Translations under genes and position numbers: made by a program | Origin: Billgrantia tianxiuensis | Lineage (GTDB): Bacteria > Pseudomonadota > Gammaproteobacteria > Pseudomonadales > Halomonadaceae | Assembly: GCF_009834345.1 (NCBI RefSeq) | Contig: NZ_CP035042.1 | Span: forward strand, 1 to 64,000 | Direction: 5' to 3' | Length of the DNA: 64,000 nt | Notes under the pieces: generated by a model | What the model was told of the DNA's origin: nothing | The model's database searches: none | What the model saw: only the letters and a program-made list of their open reading frames with translations | Part shown: piece after piece, positions 37,934-47,166 of the stretch | How positions within the stretch are numbered: the first letter of the stretch is position 1 | How the letters are laid out: every line of letters starts with the position of its first letter

Positions 37934-38851
37934 GTGAAGTTTTCCAGAGCAGCCGTAATGGAAGCATTGGGCGATGGATTGCTGTCTTTCCCCATTACCG
38001 ATTTCGATAAGGAGGGGCGGTTCGATGCGGACAGTTACCGTCGTCGTCTGGAGTGGTTCATCAGCCATGATATCTCGGCCGTATTCGTCGCCGGCGGCAC
38101 GGGGGAGTTCTTCAACCTCACGCTCGAAGAGTACCGCGATGTGGTTCGTGTGGCCGTGGAAACCGTCGCTGGTAGACTACCGGTCATCGCCAGCGCGGGC
38201 CTGAGCGTTGCCAGCGGCAAGCTCTTCGCCAGGGCGGCCGAAGAGGCGGGTGCCGACGGTGTCCTGCTGATGCCGCCTTACCTCACCGAATGCCCCCAGG
38301 ATGGCTTGGTGGCATACGCGCGCGCGATCTGTGATGCCACCGCGCTCAATGTCGTTTACTACAACCGCGGCAACGGCGTGCTCGATGTCGCGGCGGTCCG
38401 CCAACTGGCCAACGATTGCCCCAACCTGATCGGTCTCAAGGACGGCAAGGGCGACATCCAGGCGCTGAACAGGATCATCAAGACCATCGGCGACCGGCTG
38501 GTCTATGTGGGCGGCGTGCCCACCGCGGAGATCTTCGCCGAAGCCTATCTCGCCATTGGGGTGAATACCTATTCATCCGCCGTGTTCAACTTCGTGCCGG
38601 ACATGGCCGTCAAGTTCTATCGGGAACTGCGCGCGGGAAATGCCGAGGTCGTGAAACGCATTACTCAAGACTTCTTCATTCCCTTCGTCGATCTCAGGGA
38701 TCGTAAGCCAGGCTATGCCGTCAGCCTGATCAAGGCGGGCGCGGAAATCATCGGCCGTCCGGCCGGTAGTGTCAGGGCACCTTTGGTCATGCCCACTTCG
38801 GAGGAGCGTAATCAGCTGGAAAAACTCGTCGGCATCGCTCAGCAGTTGTAA
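37934..38851 (+). CDS. kdgD: 5-dehydro-4-deoxyglucarate dehydratase
   Basis: DapA-family TIM barrel that dehydrates and decarboxylates 5-dehydro-4-deoxy-D-glucarate to 2-oxoglutarate semialdehyde. Diagnostic segments are ALGDGLLSFPITDFD near 10-24, FVAGGTGEFFNLTLEEY near 48-64, PPYLTECPQDGLVAY and VVYYNRGNGVLD. The Schiff-base lysine is in LIGLKDGKGD (K169). GTG 37934 with AGAGGG at 37921-37926 gives 305 residues, the family length; the frame is open to ATG 37850 but that part does not fit homologues. First gene of the uronate operon. Confidence 0.9.
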   Translation: MKFSRAAVMEALGDGLLSFPITDFDKEGRFDADSYRRRLEWFISHDISAVFVAGGTGEFFNLTLEEYRDVVRVAVETVAGRLPVIASAGLSVASGKLFARAAEEAGADGVLLMPPYLTECPQDGLVAYARAICDATALNVVYYNRGNGVLDVAAVRQLANDCPNLIGLKDGKGDIQALNRIIKTIGDRLVYVGGVPTAEIFAEAYLAIGVNTYSSAVFNFVPDMAVKFYRELRAGNAEVVKRITQDFFIPFVDLRDRKPGYAVSLIKAGAEIIGRPAGSVRAPLVMPTSEERNQLEKLVGIAQQL

Positions 38852-38900
38852 GAACCACCCACACAAGCTCATACCTTAGAAAAACAGCGAGGAGCACGTC

Positions 38901-39893
38901 ATGAAAACAACCTCAACAACCAAGACGTTCTATGCAATTGCCGCTACCGCCACCCTGGTGACCATGGCGCTGCCGGCGCAGGCCGACACCTGGCGCGGCT
39001 GGAACATTCACCCGCCGGGATATCCCAACACCGTGGCGCTGGAGGCCTTTGCCAAGAACGTGACCGAGCGTACCGAAGGGCGCATCACGGCGCAGGTCTA
39101 CAACAACGGCGTGCTTGGCGACCAGCCCGATGCTATCGAGCAGACCCGCAGCGGGGTGTTGAATTTCGCCAACTTCAACATGGGACCGATGGGACCCATC
39201 GTGCCGGAAACCAACGTACTCTCGCTGCCCTTCATCTTCAGCAGCGTCGAGCACATGCACGAGGTGATGGATGGCGAGATCGGCCAGCAGTTTGCCGAGG
39301 CCCTCGCCGAGAAGAACCTGGTGGCCCTCTCCTGGTTCGACTCCGGTGAGCGTAGCCTCTACAACACCAAGCGTCCCATCCACACGCCCGAGGACGTGCA
39401 GGGGCTGAAGATCCGGGTCATGAACAACGACCTCTACGTCGACATGATCGAGGCGCTGGGCGGCAACGCGACGCCAATGGCCTATGGTGAGGTATATCAG
39501 TCGTTGAAGACCGGCGTGCTCGACGGGGCGGAGAACAATTATCCCTCGTTCCAATCCAGCAACCACTACGAGGCCGCCGAGTACTACTCTCTCACGGAAC
39601 ACCTGATCATTCCCGAGTGCTTGTGCATTGCCAGGGCGAGCTGGGAGGCGCTTTCCGCCGAGGACCAGGAGATCGTGCGCGAGGAGGCGATCAAGGCCTC
39701 GGCCATGCAGCGTGAGTTGTGGGTCGAGGGCTCCGAGGCGAGCCGCCAGGTCGTGCTGGACGCTGGCGTCCAGGTCAACGAGGTAGAGGACAAGGCCGCC
39801 TTCCAGCAGCTCATGGGACCGGTTTATGCGGGCTTCATCGAGGCGAATCCCGACCTCGAGAGCCTGGTCAACGCCATCCGGAACTCGAACTGA
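38901..39893 (+). CDS. TRAP transporter substrate-binding protein (DctP family)
   Basis: Periplasmic solute-binding protein of a tripartite ATP-independent transporter. A signal peptide (cleaved after ALPAQA, about residue 28) precedes a mature DctP domain. The conserved arginine that binds a carboxylate is expected in GLKIRVMNNDLYVDMIEALGG near 169-189. The GWNIHPPGYPNTVALEAF start and MAYGEVYQSLKTGVLDGAENN block are typical of sugar-acid TRAP receptors. Encoded between kdgD and the small and large permease subunits, so the likely ligand is a hexuronate or its oxidised form. Confidence 0.9.
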   Translation: MKTTSTTKTFYAIAATATLVTMALPAQADTWRGWNIHPPGYPNTVALEAFAKNVTERTEGRITAQVYNNGVLGDQPDAIEQTRSGVLNFANFNMGPMGPIVPETNVLSLPFIFSSVEHMHEVMDGEIGQQFAEALAEKNLVALSWFDSGERSLYNTKRPIHTPEDVQGLKIRVMNNDLYVDMIEALGGNATPMAYGEVYQSLKTGVLDGAENNYPSFQSSNHYEAAEYYSLTEHLIIPECLCIARASWEALSAEDQEIVREEAIKASAMQRELWVEGSEASRQVVLDAGVQVNEVEDKAAFQQLMGPVYAGFIEANPDLESLVNAIRNSN

Positions 39894-39907
39894 GCTTCGC
39901 TGCAATG

Positions 39908-39936
39908 CCCCCTTGGCGCCATGCGCGCCGAGGGGG
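39908..39936 (+). repeat. intercistronic hairpin dctP-dctQ
   Basis: A 12-bp GC-rich stem (39908-39919 with 39925-39936, one G-U pair, five-base loop) without T-run, immediately upstream of the dctQ ribosome site AAGGAGG. Such hairpins commonly stabilise the upstream binding-protein mRNA so that it is made in excess over the permease. Confidence 0.55.
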
Positions 39937-39946
39937 AAGGAGGCTT

Positions 39947-40492
39947 ATGCCCATGAGAACCTATGTCGATGTCGAGGCTGCCGTGACGCTTCCCCGCCTG
40001 AAGAAAATCACCGGCAAGTTACTGGATGGCCTGGCCAACCTTTGCCTGGCGGTGGCGGGCGTCATGCTCGTCTTCCTCATCGCCATCTTCGGCTGGCTGG
40101 TGTTCGGCCGCTACGTACTCAACAACACGCCGACCTGGGTCGAGCAGGCTGCCCTGCTGCTGGTGGTCTACATCACCTGCCTGGGGGCTGCGGCCGGGGT
40201 CAGGGGAAATTCCCACTTGAGCATCGACTTCGTGCGCGAAGGCATGCCCGAGCCCTTCAGGACGGTCTTTCGCTATGTCGCCGATCTCTTCGTCATCGCC
40301 TTCGGCGCCTTCATGGCCTACCAGGGTTGGGGCCTGGTGATGGCCAACCTGGAGCGGGCGATACCGATGATCCGCCTCGCCGAGAGCTGGCGCGCCGCGC
40401 CCCTGGTGATCTGCGGCGTGCTGATCGTGCTGTTCTCCGTGGCCAATATCGTGTCGCGAATTACCGCTAACGCATCCAACGAGGGTAACTGA
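39947..40492 (+). CDS. TRAP transporter small permease subunit (DctQ family)
   Basis: Four-span inner-membrane subunit that joins the DctM permease. Hydrophobic segments lie near residues 30-50, 63-83 (following NNTPTWVEQA), 105-125 and 145-165. WVEQAALLLVVYITCLGAA and RGNSHLSIDFV are characteristic of DctQ. Two ATGs (39947 and 39953) follow AAGGAGG (39937-39943), the second with better spacing; I give the first, 181 residues. It is linked to dctM by one base. Confidence 0.87.
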   Translation: MPMRTYVDVEAAVTLPRLKKITGKLLDGLANLCLAVAGVMLVFLIAIFGWLVFGRYVLNNTPTWVEQAALLLVVYITCLGAAAGVRGNSHLSIDFVREGMPEPFRTVFRYVADLFVIAFGAFMAYQGWGLVMANLERAIPMIRLAESWRAAPLVICGVLIVLFSVANIVSRITANASNEGN

Positions 40493-40493
40493 C

Positions 40494-41774
40494 ATGGGCC
40501 TGGCCATTCTGTTCGGTGTCTTCTTTCTCGGCCTGGTGGCAGGCGCCCCCGTGGCCTTCGCCGTGGGGCTGGCCGCCGTGGCCACCTTCCTCTACGAGGG
40601 GCTGCCGCTGTTCGTGGCGTTCCAGCGCATCCTGTCGGGGATCTCGGTCTTCTCGCTGCTGGCCATTCCGTTCTTCATCTTTGCCGGCGAGCTGATGCTG
40701 CACGGCGGGATCTCCGCCCGCCTGGTGCGCCTGGCGTCCGCTGCGGTAGGCAAGATGCGCGGCGGACTGGGCATCGTCAACGTCAGCTCCTCGATGCTGT
40801 TCGGCGGCATCTCTGGCTCGGCCGTGGCCGATACCTCGGCGCTTGGTTCGATCCTGGTGCCGGTGATGAAAGAGAAGGGCTACGACGCCGACTATGCCGT
40901 CAACGTCACGGTGACCTCCTCGGTCGCCGGCGTGGTGATCCCCCCGAGCCACAACATGATTCTCTATGCCGTAGCGGCTGGCGGTGGCATTTCGGTCACC
41001 CAACTGTTCATCGCCGGTATCGTGCCGGGCATCCTGATGTGTTTGACGCTGGCCGTGGCGGCCTACCTGGTGGCGGTGAAACGCGGCTACCGGGGTGAGA
41101 CCTTTCCCGGCTGGGACGTGCTGATCATTAGCCTGGCCGCGGCCCTGCCGGGGCTGCTCACGGCGGTGATCATCGTCGGTGGGGTGCTGTCGGGCATTCT
41201 CACCGTGACCGAATCCGGGGCCTTCGGCGCCATCTATGCCATCGTCGTCACCGCGCTGGTCTACCGCGAGCTGCGCTGGGCCTCGTTCAAGGCGGCGGTG
41301 CTGCAGTCGGTGAAGACCACTGCACTGGTGATGATCCTGGTCGGCTGCGCCTCGGCGTTCTCCTACCTGCTGGCGCTCTACAACGTGCCGCTGCTGCTGA
41401 CCGACGTGCTGATGGCGCTTTCCGACAAGCCCATCGTCATCTTCCTGCTGCTCAACCTGCTGTTGCTGGGGCTTGGCATGATCATGGACATGGCGGCACT
41501 GATCCTGATCTGTACGCCGATCTTCCTGCCGGTGGCGATGCAGTTCGGCATGGATCCGATCCAGTTCGGCATCATCATGATGATGAACCTGGGGCTGGGG
41601 CTGTGCACGCCGCCGGTGGGGGCCTGCCTGTTCGTCGGCTGCGTGATCGGCAAGATCAAGATCGAAGAGGCCGTGCGCACCATCTGGCCCTTCTACCTGG
41701 CGCTGTTCGTCGCCCTGATGCTGGTGACCTACGTGCCGGCCGTCTCGCTGTCGTTGCCGGCGCTGTTCCGCTGA
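40494..41774 (+). CDS. TRAP transporter large permease subunit (DctM family)
   Basis: Twelve-span integral membrane permease of the TRAP transporter, driven by the sodium gradient in characterised members. The 426-residue protein contains GLPLFVAFQRILSGISVFSL, the SSMLFGGISGSAVADTSALG motif near 101-120, VIPPSHNMILYAV near 150 and NLGLGLCTPPVGACLFVG near 365-382, all hallmarks of DctM. The start is ATG 40494, two bases from the dctQ stop. The cargo is inferred from the operon to be galacturonate/glucuronate. Confidence 0.92.
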   Translation: MGLAILFGVFFLGLVAGAPVAFAVGLAAVATFLYEGLPLFVAFQRILSGISVFSLLAIPFFIFAGELMLHGGISARLVRLASAAVGKMRGGLGIVNVSSSMLFGGISGSAVADTSALGSILVPVMKEKGYDADYAVNVTVTSSVAGVVIPPSHNMILYAVAAGGGISVTQLFIAGIVPGILMCLTLAVAAYLVAVKRGYRGETFPGWDVLIISLAAALPGLLTAVIIVGGVLSGILTVTESGAFGAIYAIVVTALVYRELRWASFKAAVLQSVKTTALVMILVGCASAFSYLLALYNVPLLLTDVLMALSDKPIVIFLLLNLLLLGLGMIMDMAALILICTPIFLPVAMQFGMDPIQFGIIMMMNLGLGLCTPPVGACLFVGCVIGKIKIEEAVRTIWPFYLALFVALMLVTYVPAVSLSLPALFR

Positions 41775-41805
41775 GCACCCTTTCGACCGAACCGTAACGG
41801 ACTCG

Positions 41806-42945
41806 ATGATGAAAATTGCAGCCGTACACACCCATATCCTCGACCACGTGCTCGACACCACCTTTGAGAGCGCTTCGATGCACTTCGCCCGGCGCCAGCA
41901 CTGCCTGGTCGAGATCGTCTGCGACGACGGCACCACTGGCTGGGGCGAGTGCCTGGGGCCGGCCCAGCCCAACGCGGCGGTGGTCAAGGCCTACAGTGCC
42001 GCGCTGATCGGCCAGGACCCGCTGCAGACCGAGAAGCTCTGGTTGGAGCTCTACAACCGACTGCGCGACCAAGGCCAGCGCGGCCTGACCGTGACCGCCC
42101 TGAGCGGCATCGACATCGCCCTGTGGGACATCAAGGGCAAGCGCTTCGGCGTGCCGATCTCGACCCTGCTCGGCGGCCGCTTCCGTGACAGCGTGCGGGC
42201 CTACGCCACCGGTTCGTTCCGCCGTGCGGGTGTGGACCGGGTCGAGGACAACGCCCGCGAGGTGGCGGGCTACCGCCACGAGGGTTTTCATGCGGTGAAG
42301 ATCAAGATCGGTTTCGGCGTCGAGGAGGATCTGCGCGTCATCGAGGCGGTGCGTGAATCGATCGGTCCCGACATGCGTCTGATGATCGACGCCAATCATG
42401 GCTACGACTACCTGGAAGCCGTCGAAGTGGGCCGTCGGGCGGCGAAGTTCGGCATCGACTGGTTCGAGGAGCCGGTGCTGCCCGAGCACGTCTCGGCCTA
42501 TCGGGCGGTGCGTGCCGACCAGCCGATCCCGGTGGCCGGCGGCGAGACCTGGCACGGCCGCTATGCCATGCACGAACCTCTGGCGACCCGCGCCGTGGAC
42601 ATCATCCAGCCCGACATCTGCGGCGTCGGCGGCTTCACAGAGATTCGCCGGGTGGCGGACATGGCGGCGCTGCACGGCGTGCGCCTGGTACCGCACGTGT
42701 GGGGCACCGCGGTATGCCTGGCCGCCAGCCTGCAGTTCATGGCCGCACTGCTGCCCAACCCGCCGCGGCGCGACCCACTCGAGCCGATCCTCGAGTTCGA
42801 CCGCACCGAGAACCCCTTCCGCCAGGCGGTGGTGACCACCCCCATCGAACACTACCGGGGCGTGGTGGCGATACCGGATGGGCCCGGGCTCGGTATCGAG
42901 ATCGACCGCGAGGCGCTCGCCCGCTTCGCCCTCGTAGAGGCATGA
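41806..42945 (+). CDS. gci: D-galactarolactone cycloisomerase-like enolase-superfamily enzyme
   Basis: Mandelate racemase/muconate lactonising enzyme family protein, 379 residues. The general-base KxK is K165/K167 in HAVKIKIGFG. The metal ligands are an Asp in LMIDANHGYD (near 194), a Glu in WFEEPV (near 220) and a Glu in AGGETWHG (near 246), and the His base is in VPHVWGTA (near 296). In Agrobacterium a homologous gene beside TRAP, isomerase and Udh genes encodes Gci, which opens D-galactaro-1,4-lactone to 2-keto-3-deoxygalactarate; the same neighbourhood here supports that role. A galactarate or glucarate dehydratase activity is the main alternative. Confidence 0.82.
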   Translation: MMKIAAVHTHILDHVLDTTFESASMHFARRQHCLVEIVCDDGTTGWGECLGPAQPNAAVVKAYSAALIGQDPLQTEKLWLELYNRLRDQGQRGLTVTALSGIDIALWDIKGKRFGVPISTLLGGRFRDSVRAYATGSFRRAGVDRVEDNAREVAGYRHEGFHAVKIKIGFGVEEDLRVIEAVRESIGPDMRLMIDANHGYDYLEAVEVGRRAAKFGIDWFEEPVLPEHVSAYRAVRADQPIPVAGGETWHGRYAMHEPLATRAVDIIQPDICGVGGFTEIRRVADMAALHGVRLVPHVWGTAVCLAASLQFMAALLPNPPRRDPLEPILEFDRTENPFRQAVVTTPIEHYRGVVAIPDGPGLGIEIDREALARFALVEA

Positions 42946-42949
42946 CCAC

Positions 42950-43813
42950 GTGAACGCGATACCCGCCAATACCCGGCCGCTGGACGGTCCGCTGCCGCGG
43001 CTGGCCGCGCCGCCCGGCGCCACCGACTGCCACATGCACCTCTATCTGCCGGGCTTCGCGGCCCAGCCCGGCGGACCCGGCATCGCCGAGCTGGCAACGG
43101 TCGAGGATTACCGCCGAGTACAGGCGCGCCTGGGGCTGGAGCGCGTCGTTGTCACCCAGTCCAACGCCTATCAGCTCGACAACGGCGCCCTGCTCGAAGC
43201 CCTTGGTCAGCTGGGAACCGAAACGGCGCGCGGCGTGGCGGCAGTGGCTCCCGGCACCGCCGAGGCAACGCTGCGCGAATGGCATGCCCTGGGCGTACGC
43301 GGCGCGCGGATCATGAACCTGCCCGGCGGCGCCGTGACTCATGCCAGCATGCTCGAAGTCGAACGCCTGGTGCGCCCGCTGGGCTGGCACCTGATGGTGC
43401 AGTTCAACGGCCAGCACTTGGACGACTATCTCGATGGCCTGCAGCGCCTCGAAGGCGACTACATCATCGACCACATCGGCAAGTTCATGCCGCCGGTGCC
43501 GGCGGACGATCGCCGGGTCGACGAGATCCTGCGGCTGCTCGATCGCGGCAACGCCTGGTTCAAGCTGTGTGGCGGCTACGAGACCAGCACAGTCGGAGGG
43601 CCGCGCTACGAGGACGTGGGGGCAATTGCCCGTCGTGTCATTGCCCATGCCCCGCAGCGGGTGATCTGGGGCTCGAACTGGCCCCACGTCGGCGTGCCGC
43701 GCGAGCGCTATCCCGATGATGCCGAGCAGCTCGACGTGCTGCTCGGTTGGGCCGGGCCCGAGGCATGTCGCCGAATCCTGGTCGATAACCCCGCTTCCCT
43801 GTACGGCTTCTGA
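42950..43813 (+). CDS. gli: amidohydrolase family protein, probable D-galactarolactone isomerase
   Basis: TIM-barrel amidohydrolase (amidohydrolase_2/COG3618-like), 287 residues, start GTG at 42950 preceded by AGAGG. It has TDCHMHLYLPG near 24-34 (HxH) and DYIIDHIGKFMPP near 170. The C-terminal segment is WGSNWPHVG near 243-251, where many family members have Asp in place of the Asn. In Agrobacterium the neighbour of gci and kdgD is a D-galactarolactone isomerase that converts the 1,5-lactone made by Udh to the 1,4-lactone. Position and sequence suggest the same role; a lactonase is possible. Confidence 0.8.
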   Translation: MNAIPANTRPLDGPLPRLAAPPGATDCHMHLYLPGFAAQPGGPGIAELATVEDYRRVQARLGLERVVVTQSNAYQLDNGALLEALGQLGTETARGVAAVAPGTAEATLREWHALGVRGARIMNLPGGAVTHASMLEVERLVRPLGWHLMVQFNGQHLDDYLDGLQRLEGDYIIDHIGKFMPPVPADDRRVDEILRLLDRGNAWFKLCGGYETSTVGGPRYEDVGAIARRVIAHAPQRVIWGSNWPHVGVPRERYPDDAEQLDVLLGWAGPEACRRILVDNPASLYGF

Positions 43814-43839
43814 ACCCTTTGTTCGAAGGAGGAACATGC

Positions 43840-44637
43840 ATGATCGATCGACTGTTGGTAACGGGGGCCGGCGGCGGCATGGGCCGCATCATCCGGCCTC
43901 ACCTGGCGCAGCTGGCACGCATGGTGCGGCTGTCGGACATCGCCGACCTCGGCGAGGCGGCCAGCCACGAAGAACTCGTGCCGTGCGATCTCGCCGACGC
44001 CGAGGCGGTGGGTGAGCTGGTTCAGGGCTGCGACGCCATCATCCACCTGGGCGGCGTATCGGTGGAGAAACCCTGGGCGAGCCTGCTGCAGGCCAACATC
44101 GTCGGCACCTACAACCTCTACGAGGCGGCGCGCCGGCACGGCAAGCCGCGGGTGATCTTCGCCAGCTCCAACCACACCACGGGGTACTACGAGCGCACGC
44201 AGCGCATCGACACCACGGTGCCGCATCGGCCCGACTCGCTCTACGGCGTGACCAAGTGTTTCGGCGAAGACCTGGCCAGCCTGTATCATGACAAGTTCGG
44301 CGTCGAGACGCTCAGCGTGCGCATCGGCTGGTGCCACCCCAAGCCCACCGACACGCGCAAACTGGCGATCTGGCTCAGTGCCGAGGATTTCATCGGCCTG
44401 GTGCAGCGTGCCATCGTCACCCCGCGCCTGGGCTGCACGGTGGTCTACGGCTTCTCGAACAATGCCGAACGCTGGTGGGACAACAGCAAGGCCGCCTTTC
44501 TCGGTTGGATGCCGAAGGACAGCTCGGCGCCCTGGCGCGAGGAGATGGAAGCGCTCGACGCGAATCTCGATCCCACGGATCCGGCGGTCATCTACCAGGG
44601 CGGATCCTTTGCCAGCTCCGGGCACCCCGACGATTGA
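43840..44637 (+). CDS. udh: uronate dehydrogenase
   Basis: NAD-dependent extended SDR that oxidises D-galacturonate or D-glucuronate at C1 to the aldarolactone. Rossmann motif TGAGGGMGR at residues 8-16, ASSNHTTGYY near 111-120, and the catalytic YxxxK in YGVTKCFGEDLA near 134-138. The SDR-atypical SVRIGWCHPKPTDTRKLAIWLS block is typical of Udh. Start ATG 43840 with AAGGAGG at 43827-43833; 265 residues, the same size as the Agrobacterium enzyme. It is the entry enzyme of the operon. Confidence 0.92.
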   Translation: MIDRLLVTGAGGGMGRIIRPHLAQLARMVRLSDIADLGEAASHEELVPCDLADAEAVGELVQGCDAIIHLGGVSVEKPWASLLQANIVGTYNLYEAARRHGKPRVIFASSNHTTGYYERTQRIDTTVPHRPDSLYGVTKCFGEDLASLYHDKFGVETLSVRIGWCHPKPTDTRKLAIWLSAEDFIGLVQRAIVTPRLGCTVVYGFSNNAERWWDNSKAAFLGWMPKDSSAPWREEMEALDANLDPTDPAVIYQGGSFASSGHPDD

Positions 44638-44670
44638 GGGGCCGTCTACCCTTACCACGAACCATGACCG

Positions 44671-45438
44671 ATGGATGGCGATATGGCAGATAAATCCGAT
44701 ATCACGGCCGACTTCAAGCAACTGAAAGTCCAGAAGCTTTCACGCGAAGGCAGCCTGTCTGTGCATGTCGCCGACCAGCTCGAGGCGCTGATCGTCAACG
44801 GAGGGATCGGCGTGGGTGAGAAGCTGCCCACCGAGAACGGGCTGTGCGACGTCTTCGGCGTCAGCCGCACGGTGATCCGCGAGGCCATCACCCATCTCAA
44901 GTCGCTGGGGCTGGTGGAGACGCGCCGCGGCGTCGGCACCACCGTGCTGCGCTCGACCAGCGTCGAGGCGATGCCGGCGAAACGCATCAGCCCGACCACC
45001 GTGGAGGACATCCTGCACGTGCTCGAGCTGCGGCTCAACCTGGAGCCGGCGGCGGCGGCGCTGGCCGCCGAGCGGCACGACGAGGAGGACGAACACACCC
45101 TCGTGGAGAAGCATGCGGCCTTCATCGAGGCGCGTGCGGCGAAGTCCCAGGCGCGCGTCGAAGACTACGAATTCCACTATGCGATCGCCGCCGCCACCAA
45201 GAATCCTTTCTTCAAGATGTTCTATGAACAGCTCAGCCAGGGTGTGATTCCTCGCGCCAAGCTGATGAGCATCGAGATCAACACCGCGGCCACCGACAAA
45301 TACCTCGCCCGGGTCGAGGAAGAACATACCTACATTCTCGAGGCGATCCTGGCCCGCGATCCCGAGGCAGCGCGTGAGATGATGTACCAGCATCTCAACC
45401 GCGCGCGGACCATGTACGCCAAGTACCAGGAAGCCTGA
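44671..45438 (+). CDS. GntR-family (FadR/FCD) transcriptional regulator
   Basis: Sugar-acid responsive repressor type: an N-terminal winged helix (about 25-95; GEKLPTENGLCDVFGVSRTVIREAI) and an all-helical FCD effector domain (about 105-245; metal- or acid-binding His residues in EFHYAIAAATKNPFF and EEHTYILEAI). Two starts, ATG 44671 and ATG 44683, are possible; no clear ribosome site separates them. It is embedded in the uronate operon and is the obvious candidate regulator, perhaps through the TTGT...ACAA palindrome before kdgD. Confidence 0.88.
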   Translation: MDGDMADKSDITADFKQLKVQKLSREGSLSVHVADQLEALIVNGGIGVGEKLPTENGLCDVFGVSRTVIREAITHLKSLGLVETRRGVGTTVLRSTSVEAMPAKRISPTTVEDILHVLELRLNLEPAAAALAAERHDEEDEHTLVEKHAAFIEARAAKSQARVEDYEFHYAIAAATKNPFFKMFYEQLSQGVIPRAKLMSIEINTAATDKYLARVEEEHTYILEAILARDPEAAREMMYQHLNRARTMYAKYQEA

Positions 45439-45483
45439 ACGGCGGCTCTCCTGGCCATGCGATACCGGAAGACAGGAGCCATC

Positions 45484-47028
45484 ATGACCCCGCAAGGCAA
45501 GATGCTGATCGGCCGCGAGGCCGTCAGCGGCAGTTCCACGCCCATCCACGCCGTCAACCCCGCCACCGGCGAGCAGCTCGCGCCTACCTATGCCGGCGGC
45601 ACCCAGGCCGAGGTCGAGCGCGCCTGTGCGCTGGCCGAGGCGGCGTTCGGCACCTACCGCGAGACGACGCTGGAGCAGCGTGCGGCGTTTCTCGAAACCG
45701 TGGCCAGCGAGATCGAGGCCATCGGCGACGAACTGATCGAGCGCGCCATTGCCGAGACCGGCTTGCCCCGGGCGCGCCTCGAAGGCGAGCGCGGCCGCAC
45801 CTGCGGCCAGCTGCGCCTGTTCGCCTCGGTGGTGCGCGCCGGCGAATGGCTTGACCTGCGCCTCGATCCGGCCCTGCCCGAGCGCGATCCGATGCCCCGC
45901 GCCGACCTGCGCCAGCGCCACATTCCGCTCGGCCCCGTCGCCGTGTTCGGCGCCTCGAACTTCCCGCTGGCCTTCTCCGTGGCCGGCGGCGATACCGCCT
46001 CGGCGCTGGCCGCCGGCTGCCCGGTGATCGTCAAGGGTCACTCCGCCCACCCTGGCACCTCCGAGCTGGTCGGTCGTGCCGTGCAGCGCGCCGTCGAGAA
46101 ACGCGACCTGCCGGAAGGCGTGTTCTCGCTGCTGTTCGGTTCGGGCAACGAGATCGGCCAGGCCCTGGTCGCCGACCCGCGCATTCAAGCCGTCGGCTTC
46201 ACCGGCTCCCGCGGTGGCGGCACGGCCTTGATGAAAACCGCCCAGGCCCGCCCCCAACCGATCCCGGTCTACGCCGAGATGAGCTCGATCAACCCGGTGT
46301 TCCTGCTGCCCGAGGCGCTGCGCGCTCGCGGGGCGACGCTCGCCGAGGGCTTCGTTGCCTCGCTCAATATGGGCGCCGGACAGTTTTGCACCAACCCGGG
46401 CCTGGTCATCGCGGTGAAGGGCCCTGAGCTCGACGCCTTCGTCGAGGCGGCGGGCGATGCCATGACAGGCAGCGCCGCCCAGACCATGCTCACCCCGGGC
46501 ATCCATGACGCCTACGAGCAGGGCGTGGGCCGGCTCTCCTCTAACAGCAAGGTACGCGAAGCGGCGCGTGGCCAGGTCGGTGAATCGGCTCACTCCTGCC
46601 AGGCGGGACTGTTCGTCACCACGGCGGCTGACTTCCTCGCTGATCCCGAGCTTCAGGAGGAGGTGTTCGGCGCCACCTCGCTGGTGATCGAGTGCGCGGA
46701 TCAGAACGAGATGCGCCAAGTTGCCTCGCAGCTCGAAGGCCAGCTCACCGCCACGCTGCAGATGGACGACGGTGACCTGGACGCGGCAAAAGCCCTGCTG
46801 CCGATCCTCGAGCGCAAGGCGGGGCGGATCCTCGCCAACGGCTGGCCCACCGGGGTCGAGGTATGCCACGCCATGGTCCACGGCGGCCCATACCCGGCCA
46901 CCTCCGACTCACGCACCACCTCGGTGGGCAGCGCGGCGATCTTCCGCTTCCTGCGTCCGGTGTGCTACCAGGCGCTGCCGCAGGGCCTGCTGCCCGAGGT
47001 ACTGCGTGACGGCAATCCCTGGGGGTGA
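45484..47028 (+). CDS. 2-oxoglutarate semialdehyde dehydrogenase (aldehyde dehydrogenase family)
   Basis: NAD(P)-dependent aldehyde dehydrogenase that oxidises the KdgD product, 2-oxoglutarate semialdehyde, to 2-oxoglutarate. The 514-residue product has [24 protein letters not shown] near 157-180 and [10 protein letters not shown] near 187. GFTGSRGGG lies near 239 and [10 protein letters not shown] carries the general-base Glu near 265. The catalytic Cys is in [12 protein letters not shown] near 302. The family is the KGSADH group found with kdgD genes. ATG 45484 follows AGGAG. It is the last gene before the terminator. Confidence 0.9.
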   Translation: MTPQGKMLIGREAVSGSSTPIHAVNPATGEQLAPTYAGGTQAEVERACALAEAAFGTYRETTLEQRAAFLETVASEIEAIGDELIERAIAETGLPRARLEGERGRTCGQLRLFASVVRAGEWLDLRLDPALPERDPMPRADLRQRHIPLGPVAVFGASNFPLAFSVAGGDTASALAAGCPVIVKGHSAHPGTSELVGRAVQRAVEKRDLPEGVFSLLFGSGNEIGQALVADPRIQAVGFTGSRGGGTALMKTAQARPQPIPVYAEMSSINPVFLLPEALRARGATLAEGFVASLNMGAGQFCTNPGLVIAVKGPELDAFVEAAGDAMTGSAAQTMLTPGIHDAYEQGVGRLSSNSKVREAARGQVGESAHSCQAGLFVTTAADFLADPELQEEVFGATSLVIECADQNEMRQVASQLEGQLTATLQMDDGDLDAAKALLPILERKAGRILANGWPTGVEVCHAMVHGGPYPATSDSRTTSVGSAAIFRFLRPVCYQALPQGLLPEVLRDGNPWG

Positions 47029-47095
47029 CACGCCTGGTCGACGGCCAACGAGAAAGTTAACGCCACCTTCTCTTACCTATCTCCCTGGAACCTTT

Positions 47096-47119
47096 GGCGG
47101 CCTTCGGGCCGCCTTTTTT
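47096..47119 (+). terminator. intrinsic terminator of the uronate operon
   Basis: GGCGGCC (47096-47102), TTCG loop, GGCCGCC (47107-47113), then six T (47114-47119). Confidence 0.9.
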
Positions 47120-47166
47120 CTCCCGCATTTGCCATAATGGCTCCCTACCCACCTGTGGAGCTATGC

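Noticed and set aside
40467..41987. 506-codon minus-strand frame opposite dctM
   Set aside because: Antisense shadow rich in His/Gln/Arg/Asp; dctM carries the family motifs on the other strand.
44740..46881. 713-codon open frame on the minus strand opposite the GntR and dehydrogenase genes
   Set aside because: It mirrors two well-supported genes; the His/Gly/Leu/Val-rich translation with no recognisable motif is typical of antisense frames in GC-rich DNA.
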